Shown: positions 26,615-36,785 of the stretch, in pieces
Layout: each line of letters opens with the position of its first letter
Position numbering within the stretch: position 1 is the first letter of the stretch
Assembly: GCA_963204915.1 (NCBI GenBank)
Contig: CAUJHS010000048.1
Location: forward strand, 1-64,000
Length of the DNA: 64,000 nucleotides
Direction of reading: 5' to 3'
From: Planctomycetota bacterium
Lineage (GTDB): Bacteria > Planctomycetota > Planctomycetia > Pirellulales > Pirellulaceae
Program-made: the position numbers and the translations under genes
Notes under the pieces: model-generated
Told to the model about the DNA's origin: nothing
The model's input: the letters and a program-made list of their open reading frames with translations, nothing else
Databases searched by the model: none

Positions 26615-29600
26615 TCAGCCCGGCGGCGCCGCAGCACGTAAACTGAGCTGCCGAAAGCGAGCTAAGTACGTCGAATGAGCCTCTCCTCGCAGGCGCCGAA
26701 GCACCTGAGCGTGCGCATCGGGGTCCTCCAAGGCGTACAATGCCGCAGAAAGGCGCGCCAAGTGTTCTAAAGCGAGAGCGCGCGCAGCGGGCGATTCCGC
26801 TCCATCGTAGCCGTTCAGTTCTTCGTCCAACGTTTCAGCCAGTAATGCGATTGCCGTCGCTCCGTGCATTTCGATCTTCGCGTAACGATCAAAAAACTGG
26901 GACACATCGCAATCCAGAAGGATTTTCACCAGAACATCCAGTCGGTCCTGGGCGACTTCGGCCAACACATCTGACGCTAAATGCCGGTACACCTCAGCCT
27001 GTTGGACGTCCTGCGAGACTCGCTCTAATGGGCCAATCAGCGCATAGGCGACGGGCCGCAATTCTTCAACCCAAGGGTCGGGGAAGAAACGATGCTCATC
27101 CAATAGCACATCGACAATGCGCTCCCCCGCATCGCTCCAACGGTCATCGTCCGGGGTGAACCGCGCCAAGGCCGCTGCAGCGCGAAGGCGCTCCTCATCG
27201 CTTTCACTCGTGGCCACGTGCTCCCACAATCGATTGATGAATTTCTGACGATGGGGCACCATTGCAATGCAGATGACGCGAAACTCTTCGGGATTCGCCT
27301 GAAGCATACAGCGATAAAGATACTCATCGTGCGCAGCATCCACAGGAAAGAGAGCCAGGCTCGAGCGCAATTGCCGGTCGGGATCATTCTCGACTTGGGC
27401 TTTTGCGTGCTGCCGCTTCAAGTGCGGATCGGCCCACCGGCGTTGGTCCTTCAAAGCTTCGATCAATCGAGGTAAGTCCTCAATGGGCGCTTGCATTAAA
27501 CGATCAACGTGCAATGCCGATTCCTCGGATTGTTGGAGATCGGCGTAATACCGCCGCCCGGCCGCCATGACCATAAGCAGGCCGACCAATGCAACGGCAA
27601 AGATTGCGCGCACCCCGTAGTATTGATTGGCCGCTTGCATGACGCGGCGTTCCTGCTCACCCCAATCGCCGCTACGCGTGTAAAGCGTGATCGCCGCCCA
27701 TTCGGCTAGGGAAGGCAAATAACGATTCTGCGGACGAGACGACCAAATCGTAGCGCGTTCCTCCAGACGCAATTCGGCCCGGCCCCGGCGCGTGGCCTGC
27801 TGTCGCTGCGTGAGCCAGGATCGCAACGACGGGACCAAATAATCGTGTGTTAATTGATAGCGCATTTCCACGGTCGGCGCCGGGGAACCGCCCGACGGGG
27901 CCGTGACCGAATCGCCCTCGACCGGAGTGAGCAATCGGAGGCGTCCATCCAAAATATCAAGGAGTTCGGCGAATGCATCGTCGCTGCGATAGCCCGAAAT
28001 AGCAAGCAACTCGCTTCGGGTGCGTGTTTTGCCCTTGATCGTCGCACCCTGGTCGGGCAGCAGAGACCGCAGCACGGCCCGCGCCGCTTCTTCGTGCACA
28101 CGGTGAGCCGCCGGCGCCGTTCGCGTGGAGAACGTTTCCTCCAAGAACGCGAGCCCCACGCCGCTCGCGCCGCCAACTGCGTCGAGCGTTTGCGGCGTCC
28201 AAGGCTTGTTTTTGACCATTTCGGCAAAGAGCGCCAGTCTTACGCAAACCACTTTTCCTTCCTCTGCGAGGCCCGCGACGGCATAGGAAAGAAACGCCTC
28301 TTGTTCTGCGGTGTACTGGGCCGGATCTGCCGGAAGGGCTCCGTAGGCCGCTCCAAACGATTCGAGAACTTGGCGCGCGTGACGCGTATCGAAGAGGTCA
28401 ACCAGAGCGCTGTTGTGTCCTTCAACAATCCGCGACTCGACTTGGCGCATGAACCGGCTTACGCCAAGCCAAAAATCATCGCGCACCAAAAGCACGCATT
28501 GCACCCTGGCGCCATCGCACTGCCGTAGCGCGCGGGTTAGTTCGGTGTCGGCGTCGGCGCCATGCGTATGAAGCCACTGCTCGAACTGATCGATCACCAT
28601 CAGCAGTTTATCGCCTTGTGGCAATCCCGCCCCGCGGCGCACGGACGTGAGGAGTTCCGCAAGACCGGAGGCCGGAGCGCTGATGCTGGCGTGTTCGCGG
28701 GTCGCGACGTCGTTTACAGGAAAAGTAGGATACTTCACCGTCTCGTCGGAGTCCGGCTCAGTAAGCGATTCGACGTCGGGTGGAGAAAAGGCCAACCCCG
28801 GGTCGCGCGGCGGCTCTTCATCACGGCGCAGCTTCTCACCGATCGCATGCAAGACGCCGCTGCATAGTTGCTTCTCGGTTTGCTCCGATGACGCGTCAAC
28901 GTAAACCACGTGTACGCGCGTCGCCAACCGCGGCAAGAGACCCGCTTTGAATAACGAAGTTTTTCCGCAACCTGAAGGACCGTACGCCAGTCCAATACGA
29001 AAGGCTCGGCCAGGATCGGTCGCCTCCAGGCGAGATTTCCAAAACTGAACGCTTTCGGGCAATCCGTCTCGATTGGTCGGGCCCGGCAAGAGGGATAGAA
29101 AAAAGCTGGCGTCCTGCTCATCGAAAGCGCGCAGCCCCTTGGGCGTCACTTGTCGGTGCTGCGGCTCCGCGCTCGTGTGCGTAATATAATGTCGCAAGTC
29201 CTCAGCCAATTCGCGCGCGGCGCCGTAGCGGTCGGCCGCTCGCTTGGCGAGCGCCTTCAGGCAAATGCGTTCTAATTCTGCGGGCAGAGGCGAGTCATCG
29301 GCAAGGCGCAATGGTGCGACGGGGGCGCTGCGCACATTTTCCAACATTTCGCGCCAAGTGCCGCCCTGAAAAGGCCGACGCCCCGATAGCATTTCATACA
29401 ACACCACGCCGAGGCTAAAAATGTCGGACCGGCCATCAACCAAGTGCCCTTCGCCGCGGGCTTGTTCCGGACTCATATACGCGGGCGTGCCGCACAAACC
29501 ATGCTCGTGCGCAATGTCTTCTTCTCGGAGCGCCAATCCGAAATCAACCAAGTAAGCCCGATCTTCGTTATCAAGCAGGATATTGGCGGGTTTGATGTCG

Positions 29601-30397
29601 CGATGAATAAAGCCTTGTTCATGCGCGTGGTCGAGCGCTTCAGCCACCATGGCGGCCAGCCGCGCCGCCTCGTGCGGAGGCAAGGAACCCTGTTTCAAAC
29701 GATGCTCCAGGCTTTTTCCCGCGATGTACTTCGATACAACGTAACAGTCGCCTTGCGGAGTACGACCGACATCGTATACCGGGGCAATCGCCGGGTGATC
29801 CAACTGCGCCACGGCGCGCGCTTCGTTTAAGAACATTTCGACTTGGCGCGGATCGTTCATGCGTTGTCGATGCGGAGCTTTAATCGCCACGTGGCGATGC
29901 AAGTCTTCGTCACGCGCCAAAAAGACTTTACTGAAGGAGCCTTGTCCAAGAAGCCGCTCCACGCGATATCGTCCAATTTCGCGCTGCGGAGAAGGCGCAT
30001 CGCCACGCAGCATGCTCCGGAACGCCGCCGGGTCAATGTCGGGAAATCGCGTCACGAACTCCTCGACATCAATCGCTTCGCCTTGCTCCTCACGATAACC
30101 GAACTCCTCAACCGCCAGTTCTAACTTCAGTTGGGGATCCGCGCCCAAGAGAGGAAGTCGCTCGCAGTATTCTCTCACCGGGCGCGGAGCATCGTTCTTC
30201 CAACGATGAAACTGATCAACGAGCGCCACTTCGAGTTGTTCTTGCGGTGTGGCGTGGGGGTGTTCGGCGAGAAACGCGAATACGTCGGGCGTAGCCCGAG
30301 ATGTGCGGCACAACGCTTCAAATTGGGACGCCAGCGTCGGGACGGGCGCCGTCGTGCGAATTGTCGAAGTTGCGGAGCGTGCCAAAAGCGTCGCCAA
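26615..30397 (-). CDS. Ser/Thr protein kinase fused to a STAND-type ATPase
   Basis: In this 1260-residue protein the kinase domain covers about 143-410 with all motifs intact: GQGSFS (151-156), Lys173, HRDIKPAN (H265) and DFG (285-287). A STAND-like NTPase follows, with Walker A GPSGCGKT (473-480) and a Walker B of the MVIDQFEQ type (about 575). One membrane helix (IFAVALVGLLMVMAAG) and a C-terminal helical region complete it. The frame opens with TTG at 30397 directly after a stop codon, and no ATG occurs before residue 130, so a TTG start is forced. Such kinase-STAND fusions are typical planctomycete signalling proteins; ligand and targets are unknown. Confidence 0.88.
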   Translation of the reverse strand: MATLLARSATSTIRTTAPVPTLASQFEALCRTSRATPDVFAFLAEHPHATPQEQLEVALVDQFHRWKNDAPRPVREYCERLPLLGADPQLKLELAVEEFGYREEQGEAIDVEEFVTRFPDIDPAAFRSMLRGDAPSPQREIGRYRVERLLGQGSFSKVFLARDEDLHRHVAIKAPHRQRMNDPRQVEMFLNEARAVAQLDHPAIAPVYDVGRTPQGDCYVVSKYIAGKSLEHRLKQGSLPPHEAARLAAMVAEALDHAHEQGFIHRDIKPANILLDNEDRAYLVDFGLALREEDIAHEHGLCGTPAYMSPEQARGEGHLVDGRSDIFSLGVVLYEMLSGRRPFQGGTWREMLENVRSAPVAPLRLADDSPLPAELERICLKALAKRAADRYGAARELAEDLRHYITHTSAEPQHRQVTPKGLRAFDEQDASFFLSLLPGPTNRDGLPESVQFWKSRLEATDPGRAFRIGLAYGPSGCGKTSLFKAGLLPRLATRVHVVYVDASSEQTEKQLCSGVLHAIGEKLRRDEEPPRDPGLAFSPPDVESLTEPDSDETVKYPTFPVNDVATREHASISAPASGLAELLTSVRRGAGLPQGDKLLMVIDQFEQWLHTHGADADTELTRALRQCDGARVQCVLLVRDDFWLGVSRFMRQVESRIVEGHNSALVDLFDTRHARQVLESFGAAYGALPADPAQYTAEQEAFLSYAVAGLAEEGKVVCVRLALFAEMVKNKPWTPQTLDAVGGASGVGLAFLEETFSTRTAPAAHRVHEEAARAVLRSLLPDQGATIKGKTRTRSELLAISGYRSDDAFAELLDILDGRLRLLTPVEGDSVTAPSGGSPAPTVEMRYQLTHDYLVPSLRSWLTQRQQATRRGRAELRLEERATIWSSRPQNRYLPSLAEWAAITLYTRSGDWGEQERRVMQAANQYYGVRAIFAVALVGLLMVMAAGRRYYADLQQSEESALHVDRLMQAPIEDLPRLIEALKDQRRWADPHLKRQHAKAQVENDPDRQLRSSLALFPVDAAHDEYLYRCMLQANPEEFRVICIAMVPHRQKFINRLWEHVATSESDEERLRAAAALARFTPDDDRWSDAGERIVDVLLDEHRFFPDPWVEELRPVAYALIGPLERVSQDVQQAEVYRHLASDVLAEVAQDRLDVLVKILLDCDVSQFFDRYAKIEMHGATAIALLAETLDEELNGYDGAESPAARALALEHLARLSAALYALEDPDAHAQVLRRLRGEAHSTYLARFRQLSLRAAAPPG

Positions 30398-30550
30398 TCA
30401 AACAAAGGTACGGCTCAGCACGCGCGACGCTCCATGGCGCCGCGCGGCTCGACCCGGTGCCCGCCCTACGTCGCTGACTGCGCGACGTTCAACTTCCGTC
30501 ATTTTAGCGCATCGACGAACGCGTTGCGCGAAGATTCTCCGACCAATCGG

Positions 30551-31738
30551 TCAGTGTCCCAGCGGCGCCACCGCGTGCGGTAATTGCGCCTCGCGGGCAA
30601 CATACTCCATCGCGGAGCACATCGCACCGCGATCCACCTCATGAACCTCAAAAGGCTGGCCGACGGCTCGTAACATCGTCAGCGTCAGTCGACCTCCCAG
30701 ATGTTGCCGAAACTCCTCAAGCCCGGCAAAAAGCGTGGTTATGTCGCGTAATTCAGGGCACGATAGCGAAAAACCGAGGTCGCGCAAGCAGCGTAGTACG
30801 CGCGTCGCGTCGCGTCGCGGGAAGCCGAATTTCAACGAAGAGTAAACCGTATCAATCGCCACGCCAATCGCCACGGCTTCGCCATGACGCAAGGAAAACT
30901 CGCTCATCGCCTCGAGCTTATGCGCTGACCAATGCCCGTAATCCAGGGGCCGAGCCTCGAGCATCTCGAACGGATCGCCGCCTTCGGTGATGTGTCGCAA
31001 ATGCCACTGCGCTGAGGTACGAATCGCCGGAAGCGCGACGGTAACGTCGCGCTGGCCGATCGGACGCGCATCGTGACACAGTCGGTCAAACCACACCGGG
31101 TCTTTCAAAAGCGCGACTTTGACCGCTTCGGAAAACCCGCAAACCCAGTCGCGGTCGCTCAAGGTGGTGAGGAGCTGCGCATCGTTTACCACGGCCCAAG
31201 GTGTGGCGAACGCGCCGAGCCAGTTTTTCTTATGGAACAGGTTGACGCCGTTTTTTACGCCCACGCCGGAGTCGGCTTGTCCTAGTGTGGTCGTAGGAAG
31301 CCGCACCAGCCGCAATCCGCGATGCGCAATGGCCGTGGCGAAACCAACCGTATCGAGCACGGCGCCGCCGCCGATCACGACGACGTAGCTGCGCCGATCC
31401 AGGTTGGCGGCGTTAAACACCTTGAGCATGCGCTCCAGGATGTGAATGTCGTTCTTAATATCCTCTCCGCCGGGAACAATTTGGACATTACCAGCGCGTT
31501 GCAGATGCTCATGGGCGTTCACGAATTGGCCCAGACGCTCGCGCAAATTCGGCTGTGCGTCCAGAACATGTTGATCGACCCAGAATTGTACGCGGGCAGG
31601 GCGTCCTTCCGAAGGTTCAAGCACGTTGGCCAGTACTTGCTGGTCGGCGCCAAAAACGTCATCCGTAAAACGCAGGCGATGAACAAAGGGAACCGAGAAG
31701 GACGCATCAATGGCTCCTCGATGACGGTTCGATTGCAT
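30551..31738 (-). CDS. 3-dehydroquinate synthase-like sugar-phosphate cyclase (EboD-like)
   Basis: The 395-residue protein belongs to the dehydroquinate synthase superfamily. The NAD-binding [11 protein letters not shown] and the metal ligands in GFSEAVK and [10 protein letters not shown] are all visible. The loop that reads DSSVGGK in true AroB is [17 protein letters not shown] here, which is the form I associate with EboD proteins of the eboABCDEF prenyl-trafficking cluster and related cyclases. No other ebo genes are near. The start at 31738 has AGGAG eight bases upstream. A role in aromatic amino-acid synthesis is less likely than one in a specialised sugar-phosphate pathway. Confidence 0.75.
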   Translation of the reverse strand: MQSNRHRGAIDASFSVPFVHRLRFTDDVFGADQQVLANVLEPSEGRPARVQFWVDQHVLDAQPNLRERLGQFVNAHEHLQRAGNVQIVPGGEDIKNDIHILERMLKVFNAANLDRRSYVVVIGGGAVLDTVGFATAIAHRGLRLVRLPTTTLGQADSGVGVKNGVNLFHKKNWLGAFATPWAVVNDAQLLTTLSDRDWVCGFSEAVKVALLKDPVWFDRLCHDARPIGQRDVTVALPAIRTSAQWHLRHITEGGDPFEMLEARPLDYGHWSAHKLEAMSEFSLRHGEAVAIGVAIDTVYSSLKFGFPRRDATRVLRCLRDLGFSLSCPELRDITTLFAGLEEFRQHLGGRLTLTMLRAVGQPFEVHEVDRGAMCSAMEYVAREAQLPHAVAPLGH

Positions 31739-32022
31739 GCAAAGCTCCTACACGGTCGCCCGACACAACTCGGGCGAAACCAAATTCATTCAGGCTTGAG
31801 TTCTTCGGCGGAGGAAGCAGCGCCGGTCACGACGCCGCAGGCGGGCGACAAAGCCAAGTGGAGAAGGGAAGGCGTCTCAGGAGTATGGAACACCCGTACA
31901 GAAACTCCCCCCACTCTTCCTGTATCTTGACCGATGGAATAGCAGACGTCCAGTAGAGCCGGGTGAATTCTCGCAGCGGCGTGGTCCAGCGCGTTCGGCC
32001 GTCACGTGAGCTTGGGCCGACT

Positions 32023-32913
32023 TCAGGAAGGCGTTTCGACCGGATGGGCCCGTTCGACTCGAACCGCGTACTTGTCGGGGCGAATGCCGCTGCCGAAATA
32101 CTTGGCGTAAACCTGCGTCATCTCGGCTCCAAACAACAGAATGATCGACGAGTAATACACCCACAACAGTAACACAATCAGCGAGCCGGCCATACCGTAC
32201 GACGACGCAAGCGTACTATTGCCCAAATACAAGCCAATCCCCCATTTGCCGAGCGAAAACAACACGGCGGTCATCAATGAGCCGGCAAATACATCGCGCC
32301 AAGTGATTTTCACGTCAGGCAGAAACTTGAAGATCAAACTAAAGCAAAACGTAAACAACACGACGGACGCCAAACCATTGGCCCAACGCCAAAAACCTTC
32401 CGCGCTAGGAAACGCCAACCCCAGCGCTGCGCTGGCCACAAGCGAAGCAAGCATGAGCACCAACATTCCTAAGACCATTCCCATGGAGATCAATCGCTTT
32501 CGAATCCAATCAAACAAGCCTGCATCCGGCCGGGGCATGACGTTCCAGACGGTGTTCAAGGCGAGTTGTAATTGGGCGAACACGCCGCTGGAGGAGAACA
32601 AAAACGTCACGACGCTGACTACACTCGAAAGTAAGCCCGTTTGCTTCTCCCGGTTTTCTCGCTCGGCGTTTTCAATCACAAGTTTGATCCCGTCCGCCGC
32701 TTCCTTTCCGACCAGTTCGCCAACCTCATTTACGAGCGACTGTTGGGCGACGCCATTTACCAAGCTGGCGATAGAAAGAAAAAGGAGCACCGTCGGGGCG
32801 AAACCAAGCGCGGTGTAAAACGCGATACCTGCGGCGTGCGACAACACATCGTGATCGAACGCCTCCCAGGCCGCTTCTTTGATGACTAGCCATGCAGTGC
32901 GAAGGAATGTCAT
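32023..32913 (-). CDS. YihY/BrkB-family membrane protein
   Basis: The protein has 296 residues from ATG 32913; an upstream in-frame start at 33003 adds an unlikely basic leader. Six hydrophobic helices form the YihY/BrkB (formerly 'ribonuclease BN') fold, with the family's early SHAAGIAFYTALGFAPT segment and a late SYGMAGSLIVLLLWVYYSS segment. The C-terminus is short and basic. Family function is unsettled; members affect envelope or complement resistance. It is a stand-alone gene; the 284 bases downstream, towards the cyclase, hold nothing recognisable. Confidence 0.88.
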   Translation of the reverse strand: MTFLRTAWLVIKEAAWEAFDHDVLSHAAGIAFYTALGFAPTVLLFLSIASLVNGVAQQSLVNEVGELVGKEAADGIKLVIENAERENREKQTGLLSSVVSVVTFLFSSSGVFAQLQLALNTVWNVMPRPDAGLFDWIRKRLISMGMVLGMLVLMLASLVASAALGLAFPSAEGFWRWANGLASVVLFTFCFSLIFKFLPDVKITWRDVFAGSLMTAVLFSLGKWGIGLYLGNSTLASSYGMAGSLIVLLLWVYYSSIILLFGAEMTQVYAKYFGSGIRPDKYAVRVERAHPVETPS

Positions 32914-33091
32914 AGTCAATGTCAATGCCGGCGCGCGGAACGAATCGGAGGGAATGATCAAACAGGAATTGAAGCAAACCGCGCGCCGGAACCTGTGTGC
33001 CACGGCGTTCGCGCCTGGCCGAGTAGCCGATAAAGATCCATCCTCGCCGCGTTCGCAGCCGACGGCTCAAGGCCGTGTGAACATTTCCCGA

Positions 33092-33580
33092 TTAGTTCTG
33101 CGGTAACTGCTGTCGTCGAAGCAGCGCGGCGCGCATCTCACGGGGATCCAACTGCCCGTTACGGTCAAGGTCGATCGTACGGAACATTTGCTGAAGAAAG
33201 GGCGGGGCTTCGTCACGACTGATCGCGCCGTCTTGATTCCGGTCAATGCGACGAAAAAACAGGGCCGCGTTCGGCGCCGCTTGTCCGGTCCTGTCCGCAG
33301 CACCACGGTTCATCATGAATGGCGGGTTGGTTTCCGGCTCGGGAGGTGTTAATCCTAAGTTCAACTCGGCGCGAGAAAGTGCGCCATCGCCATTCTCATC
33401 GCCCTGCCGCAAAAGACGTTGAAACAGCCGACGATCTGGTTTTTCAATTTCGCTCACGGAAACAGAGCCGTCGCCGTTGGTGTCCAACCGCTCAAAAAGC
33501 GCGTCATGTTCCCCGCACCAGGCATGCGTTGGAAATGGAAAGGTCGCCGCCAGAACAAAGAGAAGCAATGCGACGCGCAT
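33092..33580 (-). CDS. secreted EF-hand protein
   Basis: The 162-residue protein has a signal peptide (MRVALLLFVLAATFPFPTHA) and four EF-hand calcium loops: DTNGDGSVSVSE, DENGDGALSRAE, DRNQDGAISRDE and DLDRNGQLDPRE. The fourth has an Asp-Arg-Asn variation at the third loop position. Such small exported calmodulin-like proteins are common in planctomycetes and likely bind Ca2+ in the periplasm or on the surface. I start at ATG 33580 because it opens the signal peptide; an in-frame GTG at 33604 is possible. Confidence 0.85.
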   Translation of the reverse strand: MRVALLLFVLAATFPFPTHAWCGEHDALFERLDTNGDGSVSVSEIEKPDRRLFQRLLRQGDENGDGALSRAELNLGLTPPEPETNPPFMMNRGAADRTGQAAPNAALFFRRIDRNQDGAISRDEAPPFLQQMFRTIDLDRNGQLDPREMRAALLRRQQLPQN

Positions 33581-34305
33581 AGTGGCCAGGGGGTTAGATG
33601 ACACTTTAAGGAACGGTACATCGCCCTTGTCGTCATACAGTCAACATAGTCAACTCGGCACGTCAGGCCAAGTTTCGTTCCCTACTCTAGCCCACAGGAA
33701 CATTACCAATGACCATGTGATCTAATTTGGGCGAGGTTTCCTAAACCCAAGGGCCTGTGCGGTTTATGACGACATTGCCCTGTTTATCGCGATTGCGTAT
33801 ACTCACGGACCTTACGGTTTCAACACAACAGGCGTCGAGGGCTGAGAAAATCGCTTTTTTGGGAGAACCGGACGGGTCGGTGGTGCGTAGGAGTTGTCGC
33901 ACGGCAAAATGCATCGGGGCATACGTAGTCGGCATCGATTTGCTCTTCGACAGGACTTGTCCGACTCGTGCGCGTGGTACAAGTAAGGAATTGCTCCTAA
34001 TTGATACAAGGAGGTTGGCGGCAAGTTCCGTGGAACGTGGTCGAGGTGGGCGACGATACTGGGCATAGATCATACTGCTACGCCTGCGAAGTCGATCCCC
34101 CAGCGACGGAACACGCTGAATCCCGGTTGGGCGCGTCTTAGATTAGTTGTCTTTGACCCTAACGCCGGTTTAGACACGGAATGCAGCGCCAACTCGATGG
34201 TTCGTAACCTAGAGTTGTGGGACGGCCCAAATTGGCCAGTTCCAGTTCATAGCGTGCAACTGGATGCGGCAAGCCCGCGGCTTGCCTTTTGGGGGAGAGA
34301 CAATC
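33581..34305. other. long intergenic region upstream of flgM
   Basis: About 725 bases lie between the leftward EF-hand gene and flgM. ORFs of 80-110 codons cross it on both strands but show no signal peptide, family motif or ribosome binding site, so I do not call a gene. The clear elements are a hairpin at 34268-34290 and the flgM Shine-Dalgarno (GGGGGAGAG, 34291-34299). A promoter for flgM is expected, but no convincing sigma-28 or sigma-54 box is visible. Confidence 0.5.
34268..34290 (+). terminator. terminator-like hairpin in the flgM leader
   Basis: A perfect 7-bp stem (34268-34274 with 34280-34286, 5-base loop) is followed by TTTT and then directly by the flgM ribosome binding site. 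It could end upstream transcription or act as a leader attenuator. Confidence 0.5.
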
Positions 34306-34581
34306 ATGCAAATTCAAGGTGCAGTGCACATTCACGGCCCGCAGGCGCTCCAAGGACCTCATCGGACCTCGCTTTCGCCTGCATCGGCTAACTCGTCGCC
34401 GCAAGTGGTCGATCAATTGGATCTTTCGCGCGAGGCCCAGGAACTGAGTCAAACGCGTCAAAGCGGCCAAATCCGACATGATTTGGTCAATCGCGTGCGG
34501 CAAGAGATCGCCGCGGGCGTATATGATACAGACCAAAAACTCGACGTGGCGCTCGATCGATTACTCGATGAATTGGGCTAA
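34306..34581 (+). CDS. flgM: anti-sigma-28 factor FlgM
   Basis: The 91-residue protein has a disordered, Ser/Pro-rich first half and a C-terminal FlgM domain (about 55-90: IRHDLVNRVRQEIAAGVY...ALDRLLDEL), the part that binds sigma-28 (FliA). ATG 34306 has a strong GGGGGAGAG site about seven bases upstream. In flagellated bacteria FlgM holds late flagellar transcription in check until the hook is complete. No other flagellar gene adjoins it; a FliN-like gene is at 61.9 kb. A terminator follows at 34732. Confidence 0.85.
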   Translation: MQIQGAVHIHGPQALQGPHRTSLSPASANSSPQVVDQLDLSREAQELSQTRQSGQIRHDLVNRVRQEIAAGVYDTDQKLDVALDRLLDELG

Positions 34582-34731
34582 TCGCCCGGGTTTCACGCGC
34601 ACTGTCCAACCGAGTTGGCGGCGCATTCGCCAAACCGTCGAGCCGACTACGGCTCAAGTCGGAACATACGTTCGCACGCCGCACCATTGACGTGGCATTA
34701 AGTTGTCGTGTGAAAAGGGTCCGCGCAAAAG

Positions 34732-34770
34732 CGCGTGGCTGAGGCAGATTGCTTCGCCACGCGTTTTTTT
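34732..34770 (+). terminator. rho-independent terminator of flgM
   Basis: A perfect 8-bp stem (34732-34739 with 34756-34763) with a 16-base loop is followed by seven T. The rest of the 457-base gap (34582-35038) between flgM and the next gene holds no other feature I can support. Confidence 0.8.
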
Positions 34771-35038
34771 GTTTTTACGCCAGCGACTGCGACGCCCAAT
34801 CCACGTCGATTTCTCCGAAATGCTCTAAGTTGCCGGCTCTTCCGGAAAGCCCCTAATTTGTAGCGAATGTAGGGGTTGGGCAAACATCGACTTTTGCGAA
34901 TGCATCAAGTTTACCGAACAGGCCGCTTGATTCGGTTACGCGAGCCTTTAAGCTAAAAGGATCAGGGATTGGCACGGAGGCTAGGGGAGTTCCCCAGGGA
35001 AACGGGGGTCGCCTTCTTCCTTCTTAGGGAACTTACCC

Positions 35039-35923
35039 ATGAAACCGCGACTCTCAGTGTGTGGTGCCGCTGTGTTCGTCTTGTTGACCAGCGCGTCGGT
35101 AGGCTTTTCTCAGCAAGATCCTGGCGTCGATTTGAATTCAGCGGCTCCACCCCCGGCGGAGACCATCAATGCGTCGGCGCCTGCTGGCGCCGCGGCCGCC
35201 ACGGCAACGCCAGTTTCGCCCGATATGTCGCAAGCCATCGCCCGGGCTATCGAAGACTTGAAAACGAGCGTCAACCAACGGCTCGATCAAGTTCAGCAAA
35301 ACATGGTCACGCGGCAGCAGTTGAATGAGGCGATTCAAGCGGAAATGACCGCCGCCATGAGCCGCTTCGCCACCAAGGCCGAAATGGCGGAGTATGCTCC
35401 ACGTACGGAGATTGACGAGTTGAAAAAGCAGCTTGCCACACTGCAAGAGTCATTTGACGATCAGGCCGCCCAGCTCAATCAATTTCGTCAACAAATGGGC
35501 GAGCAAGTCACCACACTGAACGATCAAGCGACCCAGATTCAACAAGTAGTAAACGCGATTTCCCGTACCGACAGCCAGCAACGCCCCATTCTGGATTTGA
35601 ACTCCAGCATGCAAAGCCAGGAGTTTCAACAGGATCTCTCAGGCGCGGTGCATAATTCGCTGCAACGCCAAGGCGAGTTAGAAATCAACAATCAGATGAC
35701 GACGGTGCAGTATTTGCGCGTGAACGGCCAGATGTACAGCATCCCGCCATTTACGAACAGCAAGATCACGGTGCCCGTGGGAACGCTCACGACCGAACTA
35801 TTAGGCGAGTCGGCGAAGAACTGGAGCATTGCTCCGCCCAGCTACCGTCAAGGCATCATCATTGCTCCACGGCAGTCGTCGGTCGTCGTCGCTTCGCCGG
35901 TGGTGGTTTACTCATCGTTCTAA
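35039..35923 (+). CDS. secreted coiled-coil protein, unknown function
   Basis: The 294-residue protein has a signal peptide (about 1-25), an Ala/Pro-rich linker, a long coiled coil (about 62-185, with Gln-rich heptads such as IDELKKQLATLQESFDDQ), and a beta-rich C-terminal part (about 195-294) with the YSIPPFTNSKITVPVGTLTTEL pattern. It probably forms an elongated periplasmic or surface oligomer. AGGGA lies upstream of ATG 35039. I recognise it only as a type recurring in planctomycetes. Confidence 0.75.
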   Translation: MKPRLSVCGAAVFVLLTSASVGFSQQDPGVDLNSAAPPPAETINASAPAGAAAATATPVSPDMSQAIARAIEDLKTSVNQRLDQVQQNMVTRQQLNEAIQAEMTAAMSRFATKAEMAEYAPRTEIDELKKQLATLQESFDDQAAQLNQFRQQMGEQVTTLNDQATQIQQVVNAISRTDSQQRPILDLNSSMQSQEFQQDLSGAVHNSLQRQGELEINNQMTTVQYLRVNGQMYSIPPFTNSKITVPVGTLTTELLGESAKNWSIAPPSYRQGIIIAPRQSSVVVASPVVVYSSF

Positions 35924-35955
35924 CACCATCGTTCAGAACGGCGAAGCGCCTTGAT

Positions 35956-35978
35956 GGGCGCACGCAGTGCGCCCTTTT
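35956..35978 (+). terminator. rho-independent terminator
   Basis: A perfect 8-bp stem (35956-35963 with 35967-35974, 3-base loop GCA) is followed by TTTT. It lies 33 bases past the stop of the coiled-coil gene. Confidence 0.85.
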
Positions 35979-35996
35979 GAGAATGGCGTAAGCAAC

Positions 35997-36785
35997 TTAC
36001 CGCACGGGCCTCGTTTGAGCTACGTCACGCGCCACCGTGCGCTGAGAGGCGGACTGCTCCGCCGCCCAGTTCTTCCATTGACGTTCCAGTTGGGCCACAC
36101 CGCCGATTTGATAGTGGATGCGCAGTGCTTCGTCCCAACCGTTCGCCTTGCCCGATCGCGCAAACCGTAAGAGCGTGTTTTTGTCGCCGCGTGTAAGAAG
36201 ATACTCTACCAACGAGGACGCCACCGCGTACGACTGCTGGTCGTGGGCTGAAATGAGCGGAGATTCAAGCACCGCGGCCAAATGCGGCCAGTTTCCAGTC
36301 TGGGCGAACCAATCCAGAATGCGGCGTCGAACAGCCAATCGGTTTGCGTCGTCGCTCATTCCCGCAATGCCTTCATCAATTGCCGGAGGCAAGCCTTCGG
36401 GAAACTGCGTGGCCAATACGGCATGGGTGATTTCGTGCTTGAGCACGTTGCCGGTTACGCCCTGTTCGTCGCCGCTAATCCACAACGTGTGATACCGCCG
36501 CCCGGGGTTGTCCATGGCCCAGGTTTGTCCGCTTGCGTCGGCGTCGGTCAATTCGACGTGGATCCGCACGCGGCCGACGCTTGGCGGAAGTTCCTCGCCG
36601 AGCCATTCAAGCGCAACCTGCCGACGATATTCCCCAGCGTTTTGCAGCACGGTTTTCGCAATTGCTTCACTGGGCGCATAGACAACGCCATTTTCATCGT
36701 GCGCCATGCCGCCAGCGAAGAGCGAGAAGGGAGACAACAACAAGATCGTGGCCGCCGTAGCGGCGAGGTGGGTCGCATGTTTCAT
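35997..36785 (-). CDS. secreted gluzincin-like metallopeptidase
   Basis: The protein has 262 residues from ATG 36785, chosen because AAGGAG precedes it and the signal peptide (KHATHLAATAATILLL) starts there. A zinc-peptidase motif HEITHAV is followed about 19 residues later by DEGIAG, giving the HExxH plus downstream Glu pattern of gluzincins (peptidase MA-like). Downstream helices would form the rest of the fold. It is probably periplasmic or a lipoprotein. Substrate unknown. Confidence 0.75.
   Translation of the reverse strand: MKHATHLAATAATILLLSPFSLFAGGMAHDENGVVYAPSEAIAKTVLQNAGEYRRQVALEWLGEELPPSVGRVRIHVELTDADASGQTWAMDNPGRRYHTLWISGDEQGVTGNVLKHEITHAVLATQFPEGLPPAIDEGIAGMSDDANRLAVRRRILDWFAQTGNWPHLAAVLESPLISAHDQQSYAVASSLVEYLLTRGDKNTLLRFARSGKANGWDEALRIHYQIGGVAQLERQWKNWAAEQSASQRTVARDVAQTRPVR

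Noticed and set aside
33757-34073. Overlapping 103- and 110-codon ORFs in the gap before flgM
   Set aside because: Neither has a Shine-Dalgarno site, signal peptide or recognisable motif, and they lie on opposite strands over the same DNA.
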